From Calditrichota bacterium (GTDB lineage: Bacteria; Calditrichota; Calditrichia; Calditrichales; J004): a stretch of DNA of 61,242 bases. Both the position numbers and the translations under genes were made by a program. The stretch spans positions 1 through 61,242 of the forward strand of contig JAJRVW010000134.1 in NCBI GenBank assembly GCA_024277115.1, written 5' to 3'. Under the pieces are notes generated by a model, which saw nothing but the letters and a program-made list of their open reading frames with translations, had not been told where the DNA came from and made no database searches. Positions 45,100 through 53,649 of the stretch are shown here, one piece after another. Within the stretch, counting starts at the first letter, position 1; every line of letters begins with the position of its first letter.

Positions 45100-45735
45100 T
45101 TATCGACCTACAAGTTCCATCGCTTGGTCATAATATTCAAAAAAATCGAGAGATTCTAAAAATTCGTTGATTTTCTCTTCTGTGGAACGTGGTGTCCAAA
45201 AGATCATGCCAATCACGTCCCGTTCGACGGCAGCGGCCAGATCGCGCATGATTATTGCCAATAAAAGTGTATGTTTATCGCCCCATTTCTTTTTGATGTC
45301 CAACTCTACAACAAATTCCGGCAACACACTTATCTTAATTTCATGGATAATTTTAAAATATGCTTCAAAATTATGATAGCAGCGATTAATGGCCCGTTGA
45401 GTAATCCGTGCGCCTGCAAAATGGATAAAATCAGAAAGCTTCTCGTGTAGGTAAGCTACGACCAACTCTTCGTTGGAGTCTTTTGGCTTATCTTCTTCCT
45501 CCGCAAACTCCTTGCCAATTTGTTCTTCCGGCTTGGATAAATTGGGCTCTACTTTATAACTGCCCGTCTCCCACTCCAAAATAATATCCATCGCTTCATC
45601 TTCTTCTTTTCCCTCAAACTCAAGCTGTAACAACTGCCCTTTTTGATAAATAAATTGAGCATTGGCATCATTATTTTCTAATACAATTGTTCCTGTAAGC
45701 GAGTTATCTTCCGCATATTTCAACAACTGCACCAC
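45100..45735 (-). CDS. DUF4388 domain protein (C-terminal part of an interrupted gene)
   Basis: A 211-aa frame beginning at GTG 45735. The first 75 residues are a DUF4388 domain (VQLLKYAEDNSLTGTIVLE, FIYQKGQLLQLEFEGKEEDEAMDIILEWETGSYKVE). DUF4388 is found in two-component and gliding or chemosensory proteins and is often fused to receivers. The remaining about 130 residues are helical and unassigned. The frame is the same as the upstream gene, separated only by TAA (45742-45744) and two codons. The domain's usual first residues, GNLS, lie before that stop. It is therefore the second half of one cNMP-DUF4388 protein cut by a nonsense codon. Confidence 0.78.
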   Translation of the reverse strand: MVQLLKYAEDNSLTGTIVLENNDANAQFIYQKGQLLQLEFEGKEEDEAMDIILEWETGSYKVEPNLSKPEEQIGKEFAEEEDKPKDSNEELVVAYLHEKLSDFIHFAGARITQRAINRCYHNFEAYFKIIHEIKISVLPEFVVELDIKKKWGDKHTLLLAIIMRDLAAAVERDVIGMIFWTPRSTEEKINEFLESLDFFEYYDQAMELVGR

Positions 45736-45741
45736 ATGAAT

Positions 45742-46227
45742 TTAGCTCAAATTACCATGAGGCATAAACTTTTTCTCATAATATTCTTCCGATTCTTTTC
45801 GGGCGATATTGGCTTCTTTAAGACGTTGGGTTAAAAGATGGGTTAAGGTAAGTGTAATATTGGGGTTGTTCATTATCAAGGAGTCAAAAACCGAACGGCT
45901 CAATTCCCACACTTCAATATCGGTAACAGAAACAACGCTTGCAGAACGCGGTTCACCGGATATAAGTGACATCTCTCCAAAATGGTCACCCGCATCCAAA
46001 TATGACAGAATGATCTCTTGTTTCAGGTCTTCATGCTTGGCAAAAACTTTTACCCTGCCAGTTTTTATCAGATATAAACAATCGCCTGGATCACCTTCTT
46101 CGATCAATTGAGTATTGGCGGGGAAAGACCTTAATTCTAATTTTTCAGCGATGAGTTCAAGGTCTTCATCGGAGACAAAACTAAATAGCGGAATATTTTT
46201 AAGTTGCTCTAAGGATGTTTTATACAT
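45742..46227 (-). CDS. Cyclic-nucleotide-binding domain protein (N-terminal part of interrupted gene)
   Basis: 161 aa: a complete cNMP-binding domain (LKNIPLFSFVSDEDLELIAEKLE, phosphate-binding cassette FGEMSLISGEPRSASV) without a DNA-binding domain. A helix and the first residues of DUF4388 (MPHGNLS) follow, then TAA. Reading through the stop gives a 375-aa protein with the same cNMP-DUF4388 order as the gene just upstream, which ends one base before this ATG (TAA-ATG). The likely lost codon is GAA, since GNLSEI is the common DUF4388 start. Confidence 0.82.
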   Translation of the reverse strand: MYKTSLEQLKNIPLFSFVSDEDLELIAEKLELRSFPANTQLIEEGDPGDCLYLIKTGRVKVFAKHEDLKQEIILSYLDAGDHFGEMSLISGEPRSASVVSVTDIEVWELSRSVFDSLIMNNPNITLTLTHLLTQRLKEANIARKESEEYYEKKFMPHGNLS

Positions 46228-47316
46228 TTAAAGGAGTGTATTTTCAACTATTTTTACTATTTCACTAACTTCGTGTGTTTTAGTCAGCTCGGCATTTCCG
46301 AGTTGTTTTAACTCTTCTTCAAACTCAGGCTTGATAGAATCATCCGTAATAAAAATAAACGGCAAGTCATTTTCCTCTCTAATTTTATTAATAAAATCCA
46401 CGCCATTGCCGTCCGAAAGTTTTACATCTGAAATGATCAGGTCTGTTTTTTGACTGGCTGTTTTAGTGATCGAGTCGGCAATATTCGTTGCGGTGTCCAC
46501 GATATACCCCAAACCTTTAAAGGCGCGTTCTATCACCCTACGCACAACAAGGGAGTTATTGACAATTAGGATGCTTTTAACTTCGTCTTCTTCACTTTCT
46601 TCGGTTTCAATTCCAAGGCTAAGTGGGCTTACGGTAATATCAAATTTACCCTCATTCCAGCCAAGCATTGTATCCAGGGCGGCATCTTCTGTAACATCGC
46701 CCATTTTAATTGAAAGCAAATTGCCACGTTCAAAAGTAAAAATACCTTCATCACTCCCCTTAACCAAATTCATTGTACCGGTAAGGGAATTGCTTTCACA
46801 AAAACTGATCAGATCAACCAAAGCAATATCTTTTAAATCACCTTGCGGGCCTTTCCCACCTTTTGCGTCGATATCTTCCGGCTTAGGCATCTTCGCCGCT
46901 TTTTTATTGGTGTCGCTTAAACGCTGGCTTACAATCTTGGTCATGCTCAAGGCAATGGATGGAAAACGTTCCAGGATTACATCAAAATCATTTTTATAAA
47001 GGGCAAAGGTTTCGCACCCTGCTTTGGAGAGTACAGTTGCTGAACGCGGTTCATCGGTTAACAAAGACATTTCGCCAAAATAATCACCTGATTTTAACGT
47101 GGCGACAACAACCTCTTTCCCTGGTTCCCCAACCAGAACATCCGTTTCGCCACTGATGATAATATACATCTCTTCGCCCTTGTCCCCGGTTTTACAAATA
47201 GCTTCACCCGGGCTAAAGGTTTTAAACTTCAGTCGCTCTACAATAAAATCGATGCTCTCTTTTCCCAACATTCTAAATATGGGGACTTTTTTTATGATTT
47301 TTCCAATTTGGATCAT
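46228..47316 (-). CDS. cNMP-binding, DUF4388 and receiver domain protein
   Basis: A 362-aa protein with three modules: a cyclic-nucleotide-binding domain (about 1-130; GDYFGEMSLLTDEPRSATV), DUF4388 (about 158-235; GDLKDIALVDLISFCESNSLTGTMNL) and a C-terminal receiver (about 245-362). In the receiver, the DLIISDVKLSDG Asp is the phosphoacceptor, while the usual early Asp pair is replaced by ILIVNNS. It has no enzymatic or DNA-binding output. It probably integrates a cyclic nucleotide signal with a phosphorylation signal and passes it by protein contact. Confidence 0.85.
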   Translation of the reverse strand: MIQIGKIIKKVPIFRMLGKESIDFIVERLKFKTFSPGEAICKTGDKGEEMYIIISGETDVLVGEPGKEVVVATLKSGDYFGEMSLLTDEPRSATVLSKAGCETFALYKNDFDVILERFPSIALSMTKIVSQRLSDTNKKAAKMPKPEDIDAKGGKGPQGDLKDIALVDLISFCESNSLTGTMNLVKGSDEGIFTFERGNLLSIKMGDVTEDAALDTMLGWNEGKFDITVSPLSLGIETEESEEDEVKSILIVNNSLVVRRVIERAFKGLGYIVDTATNIADSITKTASQKTDLIISDVKLSDGNGVDFINKIREENDLPFIFITDDSIKPEFEEELKQLGNAELTKTHEVSEIVKIVENTLL

Positions 47317-47344
47317 TTGCTCTATTCTCCAATCCCTGAAAGTG

Positions 47345-47617
47345 CTAATAATTTATTAAATAAAAGAAAAAATATAAAACAGCGGCAAAACCAATCACTA
47401 AATACCAGACGGGCTTATGCCTGCCTTTTGGTAAACGGTCAAATTTAATTCGGGCATTATCTTCCGGCTTAAGATACGAAAAATCTCCCAGCCTTTTTTG
47501 TAGATCGAACGTTTTATACTTTTTTGTAGGTTTGAACACAATTACTTCATCTTTTCCAGAAATAATATTTATACGGCTTATTAGCCTGAATATACTTAAT
47601 CCCCTAAATTGAGTCAA
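47345..47617 (-). CDS. Small tail-anchored membrane protein
   Basis: The maximal frame is 90 codons from TTG 47617. A charged soluble region (FDLQKRLGDFSYLKPEDNARIKFD) is followed by one C-terminal transmembrane helix (VWYLVIGFAAVLYFFFYLI). The first codons coincide with a good promoter (47589-47617), so the true start is probably farther in. GTG 47539 (VFKPTKKYK) is the best in-frame candidate, giving about 64 aa. Not recognised. It precedes the two cNMP/DUF4388 genes by 28 bp and may tether them to the membrane, which is inference. Confidence 0.55.
   Translation of the reverse strand: MTQFRGLSIFRLISRINIISGKDEVIVFKPTKKYKTFDLQKRLGDFSYLKPEDNARIKFDRLPKGRHKPVWYLVIGFAAVLYFFFYLINY
47589..47617 (-). 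promoter_or_regulatory. Sigma70-type promoter for the cNMP/DUF4388 genes
   Basis: On the minus strand TTGACT (47617-47612) and TATATT (47594-47589) are exactly 17 nt apart, each five of six to consensus. It lies in the gap after the hybrid kinase and would drive the small membrane protein and both cNMP genes. Confidence 0.65.
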
Positions 47618-47684
47618 TTGGATAAACTGCTATAAATTGGTGAATACCGGTAACAGTTGGCTGCTTGAACCAAATGTATTGACC

Positions 47685-49781
47685 CTAAGAAATTACACTG
47701 GAAGTTACAGTTGATTCGGATGCAGGAAGAAGAATCTTGAAAGTTGTCCCTTTTCCCTGTTCACTCTCAACATCTATCTGGCCACCGTGTTCCCGTACAA
47801 TTTGATAAACTATGGCCAATCCTAAACCTGTTCCCGCAGATTTAGTCGTAAAAAACGGGTTAAAAATCTTCTCTTTGAGGTGATCGTCAAAACCAGAACC
47901 TGTATCACTGATTGATATTTCGATAAATTTGTCGGATAAAAGCCCCGGGGAGCGTTTTCTACGATCGATTGTAGGCACCTGTGTCTGTGCATTATCAGCC
48001 GATATGTTAAGTTCGCCATTACTATCCATCGCCTGGATACTATTTAAAATAACATTTATTAAGACCTGTTGAATCTGGTTGGCATCTACAAAAACATGCG
48101 CCAGCTCTTTGGCGTAATATTGAGAAACTTTGATATTCTTCTCACGCAATTTTCGTGTAAATAAGCCAAGGGCCTCATCCACGATTATTTTAATATGCCG
48201 GTCTTTGGGATCAGGACGGGTTGGTTTGGCATAACTAAAAAATGATCGTAACAAAGTGTCGAGCCGGTCGACCTGCCTTAAAATGCGGTAAACATATTCT
48301 AAAGTATGCGAACCCTTTGGCAATTCTTCTTCCATATTCTCGGCCATGGCCTTTATGCCTGCCAACGGATTGCGAATCTCATGGGCAATCCCGGAACTTA
48401 AAATACCGAGAGAGGCCATTCGGTCCATTCGGATTATTTCGGCCTGGATTCGTTTTGTCTGGGATATTTCTGAAAAGACCAGGATATAATATTTTTTGTT
48501 ATAATCCCACTCCATGGTATAAATGGAATAACCCACATAAAAATCTGTTTCACGATTAAGATGGATATGAATTTCTTTGCGTACAACCGGAAAATCGCCA
48601 AGTTCAATCGAGTTGTTTATCTGTTCAAAAGCGACTTCGTCAAACATTTCTTTTAAGGTTGCCGGTTTCCTGTCGGAGCGCAGTATTGTGTTTGATGCCG
48701 GATTATAATAATGGATATTTAAAATATCATCGAAAATGACTAATCCAAAGTCAACGGCGGAAAGGACCTTTTCAAGTAACAAAGAGCTCTTGGCAACAGA
48801 ATCGATCGGCATTTTTTGTAAGAATTTATTGGCATTTTCTTTACCGATTATTTCTAACATTTCTAAATGATAAATTATTTTTTGAGCTGCAATTGTGGTG
48901 AAGGCCAAATCATTTTCTGAGAAATCGTTACGATAGAGTTTGTTGATTAAAATAAAACAGGCAACAGGTTGGTGCAGCAAAACGAGCGGTGTCACAAGCA
49001 TACCGGAAATTTTATACCCCAAAACTTCTTCAATTTCCTGCACAAACGAGTCTGCAAGTAATTCATTTTCAAAAATTAGTGGATAGTTTCGGGTGAGTAA
49101 TTCCTTGATTTTTGATGCCGTAACAGATATTGATAACTCCCGGCTGACTTCTTTCCCGTCCTGGCTATAGATTTTAATTGTGAACGTTTGTTTTTCTTCG
49201 CTGTAAATGCCAACTACACACATCTCTACAGCAAGGGCGAGCTCCAGTTTTTTTACAAAACCTGTCTGGAGATAATTTAAAAGTTCATCTTTATTTTTAA
49301 TCTCGGTAACCCGGCTGAACTCTAAAAGCTCATCCATATAAGAGATAAGTTTCTTCTCGCCATCAACAATATCTTTATATAAATTTACACGGCGTTCCAA
49401 ACTGTTTAGATGGATCGAATTATTTATTTCGGAAATCAACAAATACTTATTAACGGGCTCGATAAGCACCCTGTTCAAAGGGATTTTATAAAGTTGCTGG
49501 ATGAGGGCTTGCTGGGTATTGGAAATTAAAAAAATAAAAGGCAGGTTTTGATATTTTTTCTGAGACCTGAGCGGTTCAATGATCCGATAATCAAAATTAT
49601 CGTACGACGAGGCATCGATTATCAGAAGGTCAGGATTCTCTTCAATAAAGATTTCCTGAAATGCCTGATTAAATGTTCCTGCTATAACTTTATTGGTAGG
49701 GTCTACAAGGAGGCCTAAATATTTATTAAGCCGTTCCTCATTATTCGAAATCAGGCAAATTGAAATTTGTCGCGTATCCAT
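47685..49781 (-). CDS. Receiver-GAF-PAS-histidine kinase
   Basis: A 698-aa soluble kinase. It has an N-terminal receiver-like domain (about 1-125, LLIIDASS Asp kept, the conserved Lys replaced near LIEPVNK), a coiled coil, a GAF domain (about 145-320) and a PAS domain (about 335-450). An NtrB-type HisKA (GIAHEIRNPLAGIK, His near 475) and HATPase_c (VILNSIQAM, DTGSGF, GTGLGLAIV) complete it. Its genetic partners are the Crp/Fnr regulator 7 bp upstream and the receiver-containing cNMP protein downstream, a plausible phosphorylation target. The altered receiver suggests phosphorylation-independent use of that domain. Confidence 0.87.
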   Translation of the reverse strand: MDTRQISICLISNNEERLNKYLGLLVDPTNKVIAGTFNQAFQEIFIEENPDLLIIDASSYDNFDYRIIEPLRSQKKYQNLPFIFLISNTQQALIQQLYKIPLNRVLIEPVNKYLLISEINNSIHLNSLERRVNLYKDIVDGEKKLISYMDELLEFSRVTEIKNKDELLNYLQTGFVKKLELALAVEMCVVGIYSEEKQTFTIKIYSQDGKEVSRELSISVTASKIKELLTRNYPLIFENELLADSFVQEIEEVLGYKISGMLVTPLVLLHQPVACFILINKLYRNDFSENDLAFTTIAAQKIIYHLEMLEIIGKENANKFLQKMPIDSVAKSSLLLEKVLSAVDFGLVIFDDILNIHYYNPASNTILRSDRKPATLKEMFDEVAFEQINNSIELGDFPVVRKEIHIHLNRETDFYVGYSIYTMEWDYNKKYYILVFSEISQTKRIQAEIIRMDRMASLGILSSGIAHEIRNPLAGIKAMAENMEEELPKGSHTLEYVYRILRQVDRLDTLLRSFFSYAKPTRPDPKDRHIKIIVDEALGLFTRKLREKNIKVSQYYAKELAHVFVDANQIQQVLINVILNSIQAMDSNGELNISADNAQTQVPTIDRRKRSPGLLSDKFIEISISDTGSGFDDHLKEKIFNPFFTTKSAGTGLGLAIVYQIVREHGGQIDVESEQGKGTTFKILLPASESTVTSSVIS

Positions 49782-49788
49782 ATGTTAG

Positions 49789-50466
49789 TTATGAAAAATC
49801 CTGTCTGAACCGGTCGTATTCTAAAATGATTAATTTGCTTCCTTCTTTTTTAACATACCCTAACTGGCTTAAAGATTTGATTACCCGGGCAATAGTTTCG
49901 CGGCTTGTACCGGCCATATTTGCCAGGTCTTGCTGTGGCGGCAGGCTGGATATTTCTACCTGGCCATGCTTAATTGTGCCCGAATCATCCGCAATCCGCA
50001 AGATTGTAGAAGCCACCCTGCCCAATGCATTTTGCAGGGAAAGGCTTTTAATTTGAGAGTCGCTGCGCCTAAGCCTGTGTGCAAGTTCTTTTAAAAGATT
50101 AATTGCCACCTGTGGATAATCGTATAGCATTTGTAAAAAGTTTTCGCGGCGAACAATGAGCATTTGTGTATCCTCAAGTGTAACAGCGTTGGCGCTACGG
50201 GTTTGCCCATCCAAAATAGACATCTCACCAAAAAAATCACCGTCACATAAAATGGATAAAATAACTTCTCTTCCTTCATCACTAATCCGCGATATCTTAA
50301 CCCGCCCGTCAAGAATTACAAACATGGTAGAACCGATTTCTTCTTCGATTAAAACCATGTTGTCTTTTTTATAAACTTGTCTAACCGTTTGCTTCGAAAT
50401 GTTTATCAGCTCTTCCTCACTAAGCTCCGAAAACAAGGGTATAGAACTTAAAAGCTCAATATCCAT
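49789..50466 (-). CDS. Crp/Fnr-family transcriptional regulator
   Basis: A 225-aa protein: N-terminal cyclic-nucleotide-binding-like domain (DGDFFGEMSILDGQTRSANAV) and C-terminal HTH_Crp (about 150-220; LPPQQDLANMAGTSRETIARVIKSLSQLGYV). There are no N-terminal cysteines for an Fnr Fe-S cluster. The Arg and Glu of the phosphate-binding cassette favour cAMP or another cyclic nucleotide. GAGG precedes ATG 50466. It lies 8 bp after the SPOR gene and 7 bp before the hybrid kinase, so lapA-SPOR-crp-kinase probably form one operon. Confidence 0.88.
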   Translation of the reverse strand: MDIELLSSIPLFSELSEEELINISKQTVRQVYKKDNMVLIEEEIGSTMFVILDGRVKISRISDEGREVILSILCDGDFFGEMSILDGQTRSANAVTLEDTQMLIVRRENFLQMLYDYPQVAINLLKELAHRLRRSDSQIKSLSLQNALGRVASTILRIADDSGTIKHGQVEISSLPPQQDLANMAGTSRETIARVIKSLSQLGYVKKEGSKLIILEYDRFRQDFS

Positions 50467-50474
50467 TTATATCC

Positions 50475-51119
50475 TCATTCTTTTATTATTTTATAATCAA
50501 GGTGATAGGTGTGTTTTAGTTCGTCAGCAAATTTTAATGTCTGTTTAAAATTTTGCTTACCAATAACCCAAACACAAAACAATTCTTTATTTTTTACATG
50601 TCTTATTTTAATTATGGATGCCACTTTTTGTGTCGACAGCATTTTGCGCATCTGTTCGGCATTTTCTTTTAACCCAAAGGCACCCACCTGTATAAATAAC
50701 TTTTCGGTATCAACAACTTCCGGTCGAAAGGGTTGTTTTGTGCTGCCGATTGTTTCAATCAGCTGGCGATTTTCTACCAGGTACTTTTCATAATCTGAAG
50801 CAGTGCTGTAATATCCACGGGCATAATAATAATCTTTAAGCCTTTCTCCACTAAAATATTTTAACTTGCCATTGTAATTCTGGAAGAGGTCTTTATACGT
50901 CGCAAACGCTTTTTCGGCATCCTTATTATATAAAGCGCTAAAAAATAATTGATCGGCTTTTGATAACTTAGCTTTAACCTTTAGATAGTTTTCTTTAAGG
51001 GCAATAAAATCTTTGTCTTGATATAACCGGAACAAGCGCGCGGCATCCTGTCCAAAAGAGGGTATGGAAAACATGATAGAAATTATTAAAACCTTAGATA
51101 TTATCATCTTAATAAACAT
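50475..51119 (-). CDS. SPOR-domain secreted protein
   Basis: A 214-aa protein with a signal peptide (cleavage near IPSFGQ), a helical TPR-like middle (about 25-125) and a C-terminal SPOR domain (about 135-212; KLFIQVGAFGLKENAEQMRKML). SPOR domains bind denuded peptidoglycan glycan strands, often at division sites. ATG 51119 or 51107 (MIISKVLI) are both possible starts. Confidence 0.8.
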   Translation of the reverse strand: MFIKMIISKVLIISIMFSIPSFGQDAARLFRLYQDKDFIALKENYLKVKAKLSKADQLFFSALYNKDAEKAFATYKDLFQNYNGKLKYFSGERLKDYYYARGYYSTASDYEKYLVENRQLIETIGSTKQPFRPEVVDTEKLFIQVGAFGLKENAEQMRKMLSTQKVASIIKIRHVKNKELFCVWVIGKQNFKQTLKFADELKHTYHLDYKIIKE

Positions 51120-51148
51120 ATTTTATTTCTCTTTAGGCAAGCTAAAAA

Positions 51149-51493
51149 CTATTTTTCAGTAATTGGATTATCTGAAGTATTGTCATCAGACGATTCTATC
51201 GACTTAATATCGTTAGATTTACTTTTTAATTCTGATAGTTCTGCTAATAGGGCGTTAATCTGCTTCTTCAATTGAAAGTGTTCTTTTTTAGATTTGGCCA
51301 ATTGGATCAGAAAAAAAAGTATCCCAAAGGCAAAACCAATAAACAGTAAAGCGAATGTTACGGTTATCAGGTTCACTTGTTCAAATTTTGTAAAAAACAA
51401 ATCAATCTGAACAGTTTGCCCAACATTTAAAGAAAAAACCCACAGCACAAAAAAGGCCAAAATTATCCAAAAAATCGTGATAACTAAACGCAT
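51149..51493 (-). CDS. LapA-domain (DUF1049) membrane protein
   Basis: A 114-aa protein with two transmembrane helices (about 3-22 and 42-64; NVGQTVQIDLFF between them is typical of LapA/DUF1049) and a cytoplasmic coiled-coil tail (about 68-95). In E. coli the homologous LapA works with LapB in LPS regulation; here the family assignment is by pattern only. It is the first gene of the SPOR-crp-kinase unit. Confidence 0.75.
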   Translation of the reverse strand: MRLVITIFWIILAFFVLWVFSLNVGQTVQIDLFFTKFEQVNLITVTFALLFIGFAFGILFFLIQLAKSKKEHFQLKKQINALLAELSELKSKSNDIKSIESSDDNTSDNPITEK

Positions 51494-51612
51494 AATTATT
51501 TACTTATTTTTTATTGAATGGATGATTGAACTTAAAAACAATTGGCAATATTTACAAGCCAATTTTATTATAAGAATCGATTGGTGAGGGAAAATTCGTA
51601 GAAACTATTTTA

Positions 51613-52629
51613 TTAAACAAGCTCGGCAAATTCCATATCTTCCACTAGCTCTAAAAACTTATTAAAAAGAAATGGGTCCCATTTACCTTTTATTGTTTCA
51701 TTGTCCATAATACCAAGTGTTCTGTCGACTGACATAGACGGGCGATAGGAACGGGTTGTGGTTAAGGCATCATAACAATCAACAATACCCATAATACGTG
51801 CGTGGATAGGGATGTCACTCCCTTTAAGGCCTGCCGGATATCCGCTGCCATTATATTTTTCGTGATGATGTAGAATTACCGGTAGAATGGGTTTTAAGCT
51901 TTTTAGTGGGGCACAAATACGTTCGCCTTCTGCAGGGTGTGTTTTAATAATCTCAAATTCTTCGTCAGATAAAGGGCCTTCTTTTTGTAAAATTGAATCC
52001 TGAATGGCAATTTTACCTATATCATGTAAAATACCGCCACGTCTTAATATCACCAAATCACTTTCGGACATACTTATCTTACGCCCCAATTTAGTGCTCA
52101 TTATCGAAAGCCGCTCCGAATGCCCCTCGGTATATTTGTCTTTTGCTTCTACTGTGCGTGCAAGGCTAAAAATAATCTGTTCGGCATGGTCGAGCTCGCT
52201 GATGTAGGTGTGTAATTGCAGCAAATTTCGCACACGGGCACGTAATTCAAAAATATTAAACGGCTTTGAGATAAAATCATCCACACCAATCTGATAGCCG
52301 CGCAAACGTTCATCCTGGCCATCCAGAGCAGTAAGCATAATAATGGGAATCAGGCGGGTTTTCTCATTTTGTTTTAATATTTCAGCAACTTCAAATCCAT
52401 TTTTGCCTGGCATCATCACATCCAGTAAAATGATATTTGGATCAATTTTCTCAATTAATTCTAACGCATCATCACCATTAAGCGCTTTGAATATTTCATA
52501 CTTAAAATCTTCAAGAATTTGCTCAACCGTCTCAATGTTTTCTGGCGAATCATCAACAATAAGTATTTTTGAGTTTGGGTTTATGAGCGCTGATTGTGCA
52601 AATTTGTTTATCATTTTTTTGGGTGTCAC
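51613..52629 (-). CDS. Response regulator with intact HD-GYP domain
   Basis: A 338-aa protein: receiver (phosphoacceptor Asp70 in IILLDVMMP, Lys at SKPF) followed by an HD-GYP domain with the expected residues (GHSERL, HDIGK at 202-206, HPAEGE, HHHEKYNGSGYP, ADCYDALT-like VDCYDALTT). It should hydrolyse cyclic di-GMP under control of phosphorylation. The frame opens at GTG 52629; ATG 52614 is an alternative. It begins 13 bp after korB ends, so it may be read from the kor promoter. Confidence 0.87.
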   Translation of the reverse strand: MTPKKMINKFAQSALINPNSKILIVDDSPENIETVEQILEDFKYEIFKALNGDDALELIEKIDPNIILLDVMMPGKNGFEVAEILKQNEKTRLIPIIMLTALDGQDERLRGYQIGVDDFISKPFNIFELRARVRNLLQLHTYISELDHAEQIIFSLARTVEAKDKYTEGHSERLSIMSTKLGRKISMSESDLVILRRGGILHDIGKIAIQDSILQKEGPLSDEEFEIIKTHPAEGERICAPLKSLKPILPVILHHHEKYNGSGYPAGLKGSDIPIHARIMGIVDCYDALTTTRSYRPSMSVDRTLGIMDNETIKGKWDPFLFNKFLELVEDMEFAELV

Positions 52630-52642
52630 ATATAATGTGTAA

Positions 52643-53647
52643 TTATTTAATTTCCCATGTATTTCCAGAGCTTAACAACTTCTCTAAATCGCCTGATCCG
52701 AGCTTTTCTTTTACATTTTCTACTTGTTTGGTCAATAACCCGTCATAAGTGTTTTTATTAATTTTTCTAAAAACGCCAATCGGTGTTGGCTTATGTTCAT
52801 CCATGGTCAATTCGGCCAGCGCAAACTCGACAGAAGAGTTGGAATTTGCCAGACTATGCACGAGTGATGAAGATGCTTCGTCATGCATATTAACAGAAAA
52901 GCTACCGTCTTCCCAAGCTAATACCCGGTCACTTTCTTTACCGAAAATATAAGGTTTGCCCTCTTCCATCACGACTATATTATCTTTTTTTATCTTTGGA
53001 TCCGTCAACGATTCAAAAGTCCCATCATTAAAAATATTACAGTTTTGATAAATCTCGACAAAAGATGTCCCGACGTGTTCCGCCGCCATTTTTATGGTTT
53101 CGGCAAGATGCTTCGGTTCGCGGTCCACACTGCGTGCCACAAATGTTGCCCCGGAAGCCAAAGCCATTTTAATGGGATCAAATGGATTTTCAAGAGAGCC
53201 AAACGGCGAAGATTTTGTGATCTTCCCTCGCTCGCTTGTGGGCGAATACTGCCCTTTTGTTAAGCCGTAAATACGGTTATTAAAAAGTAAAACCGTCACA
53301 TCAATATTACGGCGAAACAGATGAATTAGGTGATTGCCACCAATGGAAAGCCCGTCGCCATCACCGGTAACAATAAATACTTTTAAATCCGGGTTGGCCA
53401 GTTTTATGCCCGATGCAATTGCCGGCGCACGCCCATGAATCCCATGAATCCCAAAAGAATCGATGTAATATGGGAAACGGCTGGAGCAACCAATCCCGGA
53501 GACAAAAACGATGTTTTCTTTAGGAATTCCAAGCTGAGGCAAAACCTTACGCGTTTGTGCAAGGATCGAGTAATCGCCGCATCCCGGGCACCAGCGTACT
53601 TCCTGGTCGGATGTAAAATCTTCTTTTGTTAAAACCTGGTCAGACAT
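52643..53647 (-). CDS. korB: 2-oxoacid:ferredoxin oxidoreductase, beta subunit
   Basis: A 334-aa thiamine-diphosphate-binding subunit: WCPGCGDYSIL at the N-terminus, and the ThDP/Mg motif GDGDGLSIGGNHLIHLFRRN with NNRIYGLTKGQYSPTS. It pairs with KorA to oxidise a 2-oxoacid (probably 2-oxoglutarate) to an acyl-CoA with ferredoxin as acceptor, or runs in reverse for CO2 fixation. It starts 2 bp after korA ends. Typical cysteines for Fe-S binding are present (WCPGCGDY, GCSSRFPYY). Confidence 0.92.
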   Translation of the reverse strand: MSDQVLTKEDFTSDQEVRWCPGCGDYSILAQTRKVLPQLGIPKENIVFVSGIGCSSRFPYYIDSFGIHGIHGRAPAIASGIKLANPDLKVFIVTGDGDGLSIGGNHLIHLFRRNIDVTVLLFNNRIYGLTKGQYSPTSERGKITKSSPFGSLENPFDPIKMALASGATFVARSVDREPKHLAETIKMAAEHVGTSFVEIYQNCNIFNDGTFESLTDPKIKKDNIVVMEEGKPYIFGKESDRVLAWEDGSFSVNMHDEASSSLVHSLANSNSSVEFALAELTMDEHKPTPIGVFRKINKNTYDGLLTKQVENVKEKLGSGDLEKLLSSGNTWEIK

Positions 53648-53649
53648 TT

